NCBI RefSeq assembly: GCF_009708215.1
Contig: NZ_CP046175.1
Location: forward strand, 4,712,001-4,776,000
DNA from: Occultella kanbiaonis
GTDB lineage: Bacteria; Actinomycetota; Actinomycetes; Actinomycetales; Beutenbergiaceae
DNA: 64,000 nucleotides
Reading direction: 5' to 3'
In this document: positions 1-8,933 of the stretch, piece after piece
Position numbering within the stretch: the first letter of the stretch is position 1
Layout: each line of letters starts with the position of its first letter
Notes under the pieces: generated by a model
What the model was told of the DNA's origin: nothing
The model's database searches: none
What the model saw: only the letters and a program-made list of their open reading frames with translations
Program-made: the position numbers and the translations under genes

Positions 1-292
1 CGGTGGCGAGGTAGAGCTCGTCGGCGCCCTTGAGGAGCTTCTTGAGCTCGGCGACCTTCTTCTTCTTGTCCGCGTCCACGACGTAGTAGGGGTCGAACCC
101 GTTGTCCACGTCGATCGCGAACTTCTTGTAGGGCCCCTTCTTCATCTCGGCGGGCAGCTCGGAGGGCTGCGCCAGGTCCCGGATGTGTCCCACGCTGGCC
201 TCGACGTCGAAGTCGGAGCCCAGGTAGCCGGCGATGGTGCGAGCCTTCGCCGGGGACTCGACGATGACCAGCCTGCGATGGGGTGTGGTCAC
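1..292 (-). CDS. topA: DNA topoisomerase I, N-terminal part (cut by window edge)
   Basis: This is the first 97 codons of a type IA topoisomerase, which relaxes negatively supercoiled DNA by single-strand passage. The reverse complement begins at a GTG and reads RRLVIVESPAKARTIAGYLG, the opening of the TOPRIM domain with its VESPAKA motif and metal-binding Glu. The sequence SVGHIRDL follows, and a lysine-rich stretch (DADKKKKVAELKKLL) is typical of actinobacterial TopA. The catalytic tyrosine and C-terminal repeats lie outside the window. No ATG is in frame near this position, so GTG is the only sensible start. It is divergent from the MoxR operon. Identification is from recognisable motifs and I am confident of it. 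Confidence 0.93.
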   Translation of the reverse strand, partial: MTTPHRRLVIVESPAKARTIAGYLGSDFDVEASVGHIRDLAQPSELPAEMKKGPYKKFAIDVDNGFDPYYVVDADKKKKVAELKKLLKGADELYLAT

Positions 293-679
293 GCGGACCT
301 TCCTTCTCGGTTCGCGCCGACCGGACACGGTGGCGCGTTTAGGGGGACACTGCGGCTCGACGGTACATCGTCTTTCGGCGGATCGCCGCGGATCCTGCCC
401 CGGAACCGGCTCTGTCGGGCCCGCTGGGGGCCGTTGCGCGCCGGCCGGATCGTCACATCACGCACCCGAGCCACCGGCGCCGCTCACCCTGGGGCGAGCG
501 TGGTACCGCCGCTGGGACGAGGGTACCTCTCCCCAGGCCCCTGACCCGATCCGACCCACAAACGCGGCTAGTGTCGGTGCCACGGGATCGGACTCCGGGT
601 CGCCCACGCGACCGTGTTCCGGCCGGGTCGCCACGATCCGGTCCCACCCTCCACCGCCTCTCGCACCCACCGGAGCACC
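293..679. other. Intergenic region between topA and the moxR operon
   Basis: This divergent, non-coding stretch must hold promoters for topA (minus) and the MoxR operon (plus). A TAGTGT hexamer near 571-576 could be a -10 box for the plus strand, but no good -35 accompanies it. Seven-base arms CCTGGGG (488-494) and CCCCAGG (531-537) enclose two GGTACC palindromes. They may be a regulatory hairpin but are too weak to call. I see no convincing gene; the open frames here lack ribosome sites and homology. Confidence 0.4.
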
Positions 680-1699
<1,020 letters not shown>

Positions 1700-1709
1700 C
1701 GGAGCCTCG

Positions 1710-2597
1710 ATGTCCTCCCTGTTGGTCGAGGTCCGGACCAAGATGTCGATCCATGCCCACGAGAAGGTGCGTGGGCTGCTGGCCGGCGAGTACGCGTCCG
1801 TGCACAAGGGCCGCTCCATGGACTTCGACGACCTGCGCGAGTACCAGCGCGGCGACGACGTCAAGGACATCGACTGGAAGGCCACTGCCCGCAGCGGGCA
1901 CGTGCTGCTGAAGCGGTACGTGGCGGTCAAGAAGCACAACGTGCTGCTCGTCGTGGACACCGGCCGGACCATGTCCGCCACCGCCGCGGGTGGCGGCAGC
2001 AAACGCGACGTGGCGGTGCTCGGCACCGGTGTGATGGGCCATGTTGCCACCCAGCACGGCGACCTGGTCGGACTGGCCTGCGGGGACGCCGACGGCGTCA
2101 GCTACCTGCCGCTGCGCGGTACCTCCGGGCACCTGGAGACCCTGCTCCAGCGCATCCACGGGCGGATCCGCACCGACGGCGCCGCCCAGGACCTGCTCGG
2201 TCTGCTGGACTCCGTCCGACGGACCATCACCCGGCGGATGATCGTCCTGATCGTCACCGACGAGGTGGACCTCGGCCCGGCCCACGAGGAGGTGCTGCGC
2301 CGGCTCCGGGTGCAGCACGAGGTCCTCTGGCTGACGATCTCGGACGCGGAACTGACCGACGACCGGTTCGCCGGGCGGGACCTGCTCGACGTCGACGCAC
2401 TGCAGGGGCTGCCGGCTGCGCTGCGGGACGATCCGCAGTTGCGCCGCGAGCACGCCGCCGCCGTCGCGGCGGCCCGTGGCGGCCGGGACGCACTGCTGCG
2501 CCGGGTCGGGATCGCCGCGGAGCGGATCGGCTCCGACGCCGAGGTCATCCCCGCCGTGTTCCGGCTCCTCGAGAAGCAGCGCGCCGCCCGTGGCTGA
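1710..2597 (+). CDS. DUF58 domain-containing protein
   Basis: A 295-residue DUF58 protein. The diagnostic block GRSMDFDDLREYQRGDDV followed by IDWKATAR lies at about residues 34-62. After it comes a VWA-like fold opening with LLVVDTGRTMSA, where the Asp/Thr arrangement resembles a degenerate MIDAS. DUF58 proteins accompany MoxR ATPases across bacteria; their biochemical role is not settled. The start ATG follows a GGAG ten bases downstream of the moxR stop, and the 3' end overlaps the next start. No membrane segment is evident, so it is probably cytosolic or peripheral and handled by the adjacent MoxR. Confidence 0.93.
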   Translation: MSSLLVEVRTKMSIHAHEKVRGLLAGEYASVHKGRSMDFDDLREYQRGDDVKDIDWKATARSGHVLLKRYVAVKKHNVLLVVDTGRTMSATAAGGGSKRDVAVLGTGVMGHVATQHGDLVGLACGDADGVSYLPLRGTSGHLETLLQRIHGRIRTDGAAQDLLGLLDSVRRTITRRMIVLIVTDEVDLGPAHEEVLRRLRVQHEVLWLTISDAELTDDRFAGRDLLDVDALQGLPAALRDDPQLRREHAAAVAAARGGRDALLRRVGIAAERIGSDAEVIPAVFRLLEKQRAARG

Positions 2598-3084
2598 CGA
2601 CCTCTACGGCCCGTGGCAGTACGGCGCCCTCTGGCCGGTGCTCGGCGCACTGCTCGTGGTGGCCGTGCTCGGCTGGTTCGGGTACCTGTTCTGGAGCACC
2701 CGGGCGGTGCCGGCGACGGCCCAGCCGACGCCCATGCACGGCCGCGGTCTCGCGGAACTGAAGCAGGCGCACCTGGCGCAGCTGCACGCCGTCGGGGTTG
2801 AACACGCCGCCGGCCGACTGCCCGAACGGGACGCCTACCAGCGCCTCAGCGCCATCGTGCGCACCTTCGCGTTCGCGGCGTCAGGGGTGCCCGCACACAC
2901 GATGTCTCTGGCGGACCTGAAGCGGCACCACCCCGGGGTGCTTCCGGCCGCGATCGAGCAGCTGTACCCGGTCGAGTTCTCCGCCCCCGAGCCCGGCACG
3001 GACACGACCGACGGCCGCGGCAGCGCGGCCGACGTGCCGGGCGCGGTCGCCCTGGCCGCCGGCGTGGTGGGAGGGTGGCGATGA
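2590..3084 (+). CDS. Small membrane protein of the MoxR operon
   Basis: A 164-residue protein with one strong membrane helix near residues 11-33 (WPVLGALLVVAVLGWFGYLF) and a cytosolic or exported C-terminal part containing YQRLSAIVRTFAFAASG. The start GTG at 2590 overlaps the DUF58 stop, and the stop overlaps the next ATG, so it is translationally coupled on both sides. Position and shape match the DUF4129/DUF4381-like partner found in MoxR-DUF58-VWA operons, but I cannot assign the family with certainty. It probably anchors or scaffolds the complex. Confidence 0.8.
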   Translation: MADDLYGPWQYGALWPVLGALLVVAVLGWFGYLFWSTRAVPATAQPTPMHGRGLAELKQAHLAQLHAVGVEHAAGRLPERDAYQRLSAIVRTFAFAASGVPAHTMSLADLKRHHPGVLPAAIEQLYPVEFSAPEPGTDTTDGRGSAADVPGAVALAAGVVGGWR

Positions 3085-4058
3085 CCGTCTCGATCCTGTG
3101 GGGCTGGCTGATCCCGGTGCTCCTGGTCGCGATCGCGGCCGGCGCGTGGTGGTGGTGGCGCCGCACGGCGGCCCGCACGTCCGCCGACGCCGTCCGGGTG
3201 GCCCACTCGGAGCGGCTCACCTCGTTGCCGCGCTACCGCGCGCTCGCTGCCCGACGGCGGCAGCTGCTGACGGCGATGACGGTCGCCGTCGCGGGGCTCG
3301 CCGTGGCCGGCACGGTGCTGCTGGCCCGCCCGATCGGGGCGTCGGCGACCGAGCCGGAACTGCACACCCGCGACATCATGCTCTGCCTGGACGTGTCCGG
3401 GTCGATGGACTCCTTCAACGAGGAGCTGCTGGCCACGTTCGCCGAGCTGGTGCCGCAGTTCGAGGGCGAGCGGATCGGCATGACGATCTGGGACAGCTCA
3501 GCCGTGACCGTGTTCCCGCTGACCACGGACTACGCCTACGTCACCGAGCAGCTGACGATGCTCTCGCAAGGCTTCGCGGAGAACGACTACGGCCAGCTCC
3601 AGGGCACCTACTACGGCGAGGGTGGCTCCTCGCTGATCGGGGACGGCCTGGTCTCCTGCGCGCTCCGGTTCGACGCGGTCGACACCGACCGGTCCCGCTC
3701 GATCATCATGGCCACGGACAACTACGTGTCCGGCAACCCGCTCGTGACGCTGCCGGAGGCGGCCCGGCTCGTGGCCGACCGCGACATCCGGTTGTACGCG
3801 CTGAACGTGACGTCCTGGGGTGAGAGCGACGAGAGCGTGGAGCTGGCCGAGGCCGCGGAACTGACCGGCGGGGCGAGCTACCTGATCGAGGAGCCGGAGG
3901 AGATCGCGGCGCTCGTGGACACGATCGCCGACTCCGAGGCGGCCGCGTTCACCGGCGCACCCCAGGTGCTGGAGTACGCGGCTCCCGGGGTGTTCCTGGC
4001 GCTCGGCGGGGCCGGCCTGGTCGCGTTGATGGGTCTCGCCTGGAAGGCCGGGCTATGA
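3081..4058 (+). CDS. VWA domain membrane protein, BatA-like
   Basis: A 325-residue protein with two N-terminal membrane helices (about 5-26 and 62-84), a VWA domain with a complete MIDAS opening (LDVSGSMD, Asp104-Ser108), and a C-terminal helix near residues 304-321. This is the aerotolerance-type BatA layout, in which the VWA domain sits outside the membrane and binds a metal-dependent partner. I prefer ATG 3081 over the in-frame GTG 3075 because GGGAGGG ends five bases before the ATG. The ATGA overlap couples it to the gene before, and another couples it to the next VWA gene. The substrate is unknown. Confidence 0.9.
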   Translation: MTVSILWGWLIPVLLVAIAAGAWWWWRRTAARTSADAVRVAHSERLTSLPRYRALAARRRQLLTAMTVAVAGLAVAGTVLLARPIGASATEPELHTRDIMLCLDVSGSMDSFNEELLATFAELVPQFEGERIGMTIWDSSAVTVFPLTTDYAYVTEQLTMLSQGFAENDYGQLQGTYYGEGGSSLIGDGLVSCALRFDAVDTDRSRSIIMATDNYVSGNPLVTLPEAARLVADRDIRLYALNVTSWGESDESVELAEAAELTGGASYLIEEPEEIAALVDTIADSEAAAFTGAPQVLEYAAPGVFLALGGAGLVALMGLAWKAGL

Positions 4059-5209
4059 CGCTCCTGCCGGTGGCCCCATGGTGGCTGATCGCCGTGTTCG
4101 CCGCGGTTACGGTCGGCTTCGCAGCCTGGGCCGGCCGGCAGGATCCGCGCCGGCGCCGGGCCTGGCTGCGCCGGGCCGGGATCGCCGCGCTGCTCGCCGT
4201 GATCGCGCTGCGGCCGGGCATCCCCGATCCGGACGCGCGCGCCGCCAACACGAACGTCGACGTGTTCTTCGTGGTGGACACCACGAGCTCGATCGTCGCC
4301 GAGGATCACGACGGCGGCCGGCCACGTCTGGAGGGGGTCGCCGAGGACGTGGTCGCGATCGCCGACGCCCTGCCGGGCGCCCGGTTCACGCTGCTCACGT
4401 TCGACCAGATCGGTCGGGTCGAGCTGCCGCTGACCGATGACACGACGGCGCTGCGCACGGCCGTCGAGGTGCTCCAGCCGGAGATCGCGTTCTACTCGGC
4501 AGGCAGCTCCCCGCTGACGGCGGTCGAGGTGATGGCCGAGCGGCTCACCGCCGCCCAGGAGCAGGAGCCCGACCGGACCCGGGTGGTGTTCCTGATGACC
4601 GACGGCGAGACCACCTCGAGCTCGCCGCCGGACGCCTCGTTCGCCTCGCTCGCGGACCTCGTCGACGACGGCGCGGTGCTCGGATACGGCACCGCGGAGG
4701 GTGGGCGGATGCTCGAGAACAGCGGCTACGAGACCGAGGCGCGGTACATCCAGGACAACAGCGAGTCCCCGAGCACGGACGCGATCTCCCGGATCGACGA
4801 GGCCGCGCTCACGGCGATCGCCGGCGAGCTGGACGTGGACTACGCACACCGGACCGCGCCGGGCGGCTTGGAGGACGTCGTCGACGTCGAGACCGGTGGC
4901 CTCGAGGCGACCGACGAGGAGCTCGCCGGGCGCGCCGACCTGGGCTGGCTGCTCGCCGTGCCGCTGCTCGCCCTGGTGCTCTGGGAGGGCGCACTGCTCG
5001 TCCCCGAACTGCTCGCGATCGGCCCGGCCCGGCGGCGCGGCGACGACGACGGGAAGCGCCGTCTGACGCGCGGCGATCGCAGCCGCAGCACGACCGGAGC
5101 CGGACGGGACCACCCCACCGCCGGGGACCGCAACGCGACGAACGGCGAGCCGGAGAACACGGCGACCCGCGGCGACCGGGACCGCACCACGAACGGAGCC
5201 CTCCGATGA
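4055..5209 (+). CDS. VWA domain membrane protein, BatB-like
   Basis: A 384-residue paralogue of the preceding gene. Helices lie near residues 9-26, 41-57 and about 296-320. The MIDAS is FVVDTTSSI (Asp75-Ser79), which fits D-x-[ST]-x-S. The last 50 residues are a hydrophilic tail rich in Arg, Thr, Gly and Asn, probably disordered. It starts at the ATGA overlap with the upstream VWA gene and ends in the same kind of overlap with the next gene. Two consecutive VWA proteins downstream of MoxR/DUF58 match the BatA-BatB pattern. Function beyond envelope-associated complex formation cannot be read from sequence. Confidence 0.88.
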   Translation: MTLLPVAPWWLIAVFAAVTVGFAAWAGRQDPRRRRAWLRRAGIAALLAVIALRPGIPDPDARAANTNVDVFFVVDTTSSIVAEDHDGGRPRLEGVAEDVVAIADALPGARFTLLTFDQIGRVELPLTDDTTALRTAVEVLQPEIAFYSAGSSPLTAVEVMAERLTAAQEQEPDRTRVVFLMTDGETTSSSPPDASFASLADLVDDGAVLGYGTAEGGRMLENSGYETEARYIQDNSESPSTDAISRIDEAALTAIAGELDVDYAHRTAPGGLEDVVDVETGGLEATDEELAGRADLGWLLAVPLLALVLWEGALLVPELLAIGPARRRGDDDGKRRLTRGDRSRSTTGAGRDHPTAGDRNATNGEPENTATRGDRDRTTNGALR

Positions 5210-6057
5210 CGACCCCGACCGCTGCTCCGCCGTCGACCCCTCCGGGCCACGAGGGCGCCAAGCCCGGCGCCGGAACCCGGCCCGATGCCGGCTACGCCCA
5301 CCCCGGCAGTACCGACACCGCCGCCGTCAACGACCGACGCAGGCTCCGCCGTCTCCGGCTCCTGCGCTGGTCCGTCGGACCGGCGGCCGTGGCCCTGCTG
5401 ATCGCCGGCAAACTGCTCGGCACCCCGATCCTGAACGCCACCGCGGTGTCGGCGTACGAGGCGGGCATCGCGGACCCGATGGAGTACGAGCGCAGCCAGC
5501 GGCTATTCACGCTCGCCGGCTTCGCGAACCTGTTCGAGCGCGAGGTGTCGCCGTTCAACCAGGGCGACGTGCTGTTCCGGCTCGGGGACCTGCCCGGCGC
5601 CCAGGCCCAGTTCGAGCGGGCCCTCGGCCCGGCCGGCCCGGACCGCGCCTGTCAGGTGCGGGTGAATCTCGTGCTCAGCATCGAGGGCCAGGGCGACGCG
5701 CTCGGCGACGTCCCCGGCGCGCAGGCCCACTACGACGCGGCGCTGGCCGTGATCGACGAGGCCGAGTACTGCTTCTCCGAACAGGCCGGCAGCGAGGCGT
5801 CCGAGGCGGGCGATCGGCTGATGGACGCACAGGAGCGCATCGAGGAGAACTCGGACCCGGAGTCAGGCGAGGGGGACGACGGGGAGGAGGGCGAGGATGG
5901 CGAGGCCGAGGGCGAACCCGAGTCGGCGCCCGACCAGAGCACCCTTGAGCAGTTGGAGGAGCAGCAGGCCGGGGCCGCGCAGGAGCGCGCCGAGGGCGAG
6001 CAGAACCAGGAGTCGCGGGACTACGAGCCGGCGGAGTACGACGACGCCCGGTGGTGA
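5206..6057 (+). CDS. Membrane-anchored TPR-like protein (BatC-like position)
   Basis: A 283-residue protein with a basic N-terminus, one membrane helix near residues 57-75 and a helical middle part containing FRLGDLPGAQAQFERAL and GDVPGAQAHYDAALAVIDEA. These two stretches look like tetratricopeptide repeats. The C-terminal 85 residues are strongly acidic and Gln/Glu rich, probably disordered. It is the last gene of the MoxR operon and starts on an ATGA overlap. TPR proteins commonly close Bat operons. The 3' end overlaps the convergent PAP2 gene by 37 bases. Confidence 0.78.
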   Translation: MTTPTAAPPSTPPGHEGAKPGAGTRPDAGYAHPGSTDTAAVNDRRRLRRLRLLRWSVGPAAVALLIAGKLLGTPILNATAVSAYEAGIADPMEYERSQRLFTLAGFANLFEREVSPFNQGDVLFRLGDLPGAQAQFERALGPAGPDRACQVRVNLVLSIEGQGDALGDVPGAQAHYDAALAVIDEAEYCFSEQAGSEASEAGDRLMDAQERIEENSDPESGEGDDGEEGEDGEAEGEPESAPDQSTLEQLEEQQAGAAQERAEGEQNQESRDYEPAEYDDARW

Positions 6058-6914
6058 GGGCGCATCGCGAGCATCGCGAGGGTCGCCACCGCTGACGCCG
6101 CGATCACCGAGGAGCAGGCGCCGACGTAGGCGATCACCTCGCCGGGACGCTCGTAGACCGGCACGTTGAGGGCCGTGAGCACACCGATCGAGGCGCCGAG
6201 CAGTCCCGTCGCGACGGCCACGACACTGAGCAGCGTGACCGCGTTCGCCCCCGGCGCACCGCGGTAGCCGCGAGGCAGCGAGCGGCGCCGCACGGAGCGG
6301 GCCGCCTCGATGATGAAGTACCAGAACGCGGCGACGGCGAACGCGGCGACCACGTCGGACGCGCGGTGCCATTCGATGGCCATCGTGGCCAGGCCGGTCG
6401 CGATCGCGTAGAGGGCACCGCCGATGGCGACGGGTCCGCGCCAGCGCTGAGGGGCGATCAGCAGCGCGGTCGCGGCGACCGACGCGGCCACCGTGGTGTG
6501 CCCCGAGGGGAGCGAGTTGGACAGGGCCAGGGTGGCGTCGAGGTCCGGCCGGGGCAGGATCGCCTTGAGGACCTGGGTGGTCACGTTCGCGCCGACCAGC
6601 AGGAGCACGGCGGCGCCGGCGATCGACCAGCGGCGCTGTGCCACCGCGATCACCACGGCGCCCACCACCGCCGCGGCGACGAACGGAACGGACACCACGT
6701 TGAGGATGGGCAGGATCGCCTGGGTGAGGGTGAGCGGGCCGGCGTCCGCACCGGACAGGGCGGCGTCGTCGATGAGCTGCCCGAGCCGGGTCGTGACGAA
6801 GAACCACGCCGTGGCCACCAGGACCGCCGCCGAGGCGAGGGCCGCGAGCAGCGGGGCGGTCAGCCCGCGCCTCCCGCGGGCGTCGAGAGGCGCCGGGGTC
6901 GGAGCCATGGTCAC
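6021..6914 (-). CDS. PAP2 superfamily phosphatase
   Basis: A 297-residue integral membrane phosphatase of the PAP2 family (lipid phosphate or undecaprenyl-diphosphate type). All three signature elements are visible: KAILPRP (K-x-x-x-x-R-P), PSGHTT and EWHRASDV with the catalytic His and supporting Asp. At least six hydrophobic helices are present. On the coding strand GGAGG is followed by ATGACTGCTGTGACC. The first ATG is too close to the GGAGG, so I take the GTG nine bases downstream (6914) as start. The protein likely dephosphorylates an isoprenoid or glycerolipid phosphate on the outer face of the membrane. The exact substrate is unknown. Confidence 0.88.
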   Translation of the reverse strand: MTMAPTPAPLDARGRRGLTAPLLAALASAAVLVATAWFFVTTRLGQLIDDAALSGADAGPLTLTQAILPILNVVSVPFVAAAVVGAVVIAVAQRRWSIAGAAVLLLVGANVTTQVLKAILPRPDLDATLALSNSLPSGHTTVAASVAATALLIAPQRWRGPVAIGGALYAIATGLATMAIEWHRASDVVAAFAVAAFWYFIIEAARSVRRRSLPRGYRGAPGANAVTLLSVVAVATGLLGASIGVLTALNVPVYERPGEVIAYVGACSSVIAASAVATLAMLAMRPHHRASSYSAGS

Positions 6915-7036
6915 AGCAGTCATCCTCCACGGTAACCATGGCCGGCGGCCAGATACCGCGCCGACGTGCGCAGGGGTGGTGAGACTCGTGTGCAGATCTG
7001 TTGGTCCGCCGTCGACGGGGGTTGGGGCGCGGGCGC

Positions 7037-7084
7037 GGCAGCGGACCGCGTGAGCGGGGCGGCAGCGGACCGCGTGAGCGGGGC
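7037..7084. repeat. 24-bp perfect direct repeat, two copies
   Basis: Two identical adjacent 24-base units occupy 7037-7060 and 7061-7084, each beginning GGCAGCGGACCGCG. They lie in the gap between the 3' end of the methyltransferase gene and the 5' side of the PAP2 gene, outside both coding regions. This is a recent local duplication with no evident function. Confidence 0.8.
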
Positions 7085-7106
7085 CGGGCGCGCAGTGCCG
7101 CCGCTC

Positions 7107-8681
7107 TCACTCGGGCAGCAGCAGGAGTCCGTCGAGGATCAGCCCGCGGACGTGCGGCAGGGCGTCCGCCAGGACGTCGGCGGGGCGGGTGTCGGTGAGC
7201 ACCGCGACACCGGACGCGATCTGCCCGACCGTGAGTTCGCCGTCGCTCGCGCCGACCACCGCGGCCAGCGCGGTGCCCGCGCGCACGGTCCGCCCGAGAC
7301 CGCCGCCCTGACGCAGCACGATCACCTGCGGATCCATCTGACCGGGCGTGTAGTGGCGCTCCTCCGTGACGTCCCCGGCCACGCGCAGACGTTGATCGGC
7401 GAGCACCTCGTCCCCGAGGTGCGCGAGGCGGTCCTTCGCGGCGAGGGTCGCGGCGATCGTGGGCCACAGGGTGGGCGCCAGGGTCCCGGTGATCTCCTCG
7501 AACCGGTGCCAGGGCAGGGCGGCGGGGCGCAGTGGCTTGTGCAGGGTGACGTACCCGAACCCGACGGCGTCCACTCCCCTGGCCTCGAAGTCGTCCAGCC
7601 AGGCGGTGTAGCCGCGCCGCCACGCGTCCGCGTCACGGTCCGGGGTGATGCCGCCGTCCCGCAGCCAGGTCTCGGCGTACTCGGCGGGGTCGGCGTACTC
7701 GCGCTGGATGACCCACCCGTCGAGGCCGCTCTCGGCCAGCCACTGCTGGACCCGGTCGAAGGCACCCTCTCCGCGGTGCACCTCCCAGTTGGCGAGGAAC
7801 TGCGCCGTGCCGCCCGGCGCGAGCACCGCGTGAACGCCTGTGATCAGGTCACGGACGAGGTCGTCACCGCGGCGACCACCATCGCGGTAGGTATAGGTCT
7901 CCACGGCCTGGGCTGCGCCCCCGGTTGTGCGCGGGGTGATCACGAAGGGCGGGTTGGAGACCACGAGGTCGAACTGCTCCCCCGCCACGGGCTCGAGCAT
8001 CGAGCCGTGGCGCAGGTCGACGGCGCAGTCGTTCAGGGCGGCATTGAACGCCGCGTAGGCGAGGGCAGCGGCGGAGATGTCCGTGCCGACCACCGACTGC
8101 GCGAAGCCGGCCAGGTTGAGGGCCTGGATCCCGCTCCCGGTGCCCAGGTCCAGGGCCCGCCCGACTGGGGTCCGCACCGTGAGTTCGGCCAGCGTTCGCG
8201 AGGCGCCGCCGAGGCCGAGGACGTGTTCGGCGCCGACGGCGGCGCCCGTGGTGGCCTCGCCGAGGTCGGCGGCGAGCCAGAGGCCGCCGCCGGAGGTGTC
8301 CACCGGGCGCAGGTCGATGCGGGCCGTGACCCGGTCGTCCGGAGCCGTGCCGGCGGCTGTCAGCAGGCCGAGTCCGGCGGCGCCCTCGACGCCGAGCTCC
8401 GGGAGCGCACGCGTCGCCTCGGCGACGGTGACGTCGTCGCCGAGGATGAAGAGCCGGACGAGGACGGCGGCCGGCTCGTCGCTGCTGCGGGCCACGCGGA
8501 TCGCCGGGAGCACCTGCTCGCGCGCCATCGCCGCCGTCGCGACCTCGCCGAGCACGTCGGCGAGGGTGTCGACGTCGTAGTGACTGTGCAAGAGGTCGGA
8601 TCGCAACCGGTCGATCTGCTGGGGCGAGCCGCCGATGCCTGTCACAGCGGCAATCGTAGAGGCGCGACGGGTGGGTGCCAC
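7107..8681 (-). CDS. SAM-dependent methyltransferase with N-terminal DUF7059-like domain
   Basis: A protein of up to 524 residues. The central Rossmann methyltransferase shows motif I ALDLGTGSGIQALNLAG (about 174-190), a DISAAALAYA motif II and the NPPF tetrapeptide (about 247). NPPF is typical of N6-adenine, N5-glutamine or rRNA guanine methyltransferases of the HemK/RsmC type. About 160 residues precede it, matching the actinobacterial arrangement I know as DUF7059 plus methyltransferase small domain, and a long C-terminal extension follows. The substrate is not predictable. No good ribosome site precedes the GTG at 8681; an in-frame GTG at 8645 (VTGIGG) is an equally possible start. Confidence 0.85.
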   Translation of the reverse strand: MAPTRRASTIAAVTGIGGSPQQIDRLRSDLLHSHYDVDTLADVLGEVATAAMAREQVLPAIRVARSSDEPAAVLVRLFILGDDVTVAEATRALPELGVEGAAGLGLLTAAGTAPDDRVTARIDLRPVDTSGGGLWLAADLGEATTGAAVGAEHVLGLGGASRTLAELTVRTPVGRALDLGTGSGIQALNLAGFAQSVVGTDISAAALAYAAFNAALNDCAVDLRHGSMLEPVAGEQFDLVVSNPPFVITPRTTGGAAQAVETYTYRDGGRRGDDLVRDLITGVHAVLAPGGTAQFLANWEVHRGEGAFDRVQQWLAESGLDGWVIQREYADPAEYAETWLRDGGITPDRDADAWRRGYTAWLDDFEARGVDAVGFGYVTLHKPLRPAALPWHRFEEITGTLAPTLWPTIAATLAAKDRLAHLGDEVLADQRLRVAGDVTEERHYTPGQMDPQVIVLRQGGGLGRTVRAGTALAAVVGASDGELTVGQIASGVAVLTDTRPADVLADALPHVRGLILDGLLLLPE

Positions 8682-8828
8682 GACGGTCGCCGTAGACCAC
8701 CCCTACGACAGTGGAGATCCAGTCGGTCCGGGCCGTGTGGATGGAGGGTCATCGGGGTGTCTCGGCGGCTGGTTGTGGGTCGGTTGGATGGGCTGCTGTC
8801 CCTGTATCCACAACGGAAATCGGGGTCC

Positions 8829-8856
8829 TTGCGCTGTCGGTGGGACGTCCTAGAGT
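8829..8856 (+). promoter_or_regulatory. Predicted promoter of the DUF222-HNH gene
   Basis: TTGCGC (8829-8834) and TAGAGT (8851-8856) are separated by 16 bases. They match a housekeeping-sigma promoter at most conserved positions (TTG of the -35, TA...T of the -10). Transcription would start near 8863, leaving a leader of about 70 bases before the ATG at 8934. Confidence 0.5.
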
Positions 8857-8933
8857 GGAGGTCAAGCAGTCAAACAGACGTACGAATGCCAGTCAGTGTC
8901 TCGGGCCATTCGACGACGGGGAGGTGAGCACAC

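Noticed and set aside
7001-7198. Arg/Gly-rich frames around the 24-base repeat
   Set aside because: They translate the repeat and the antisense of the methyltransferase end; there is no ribosome site or homology.
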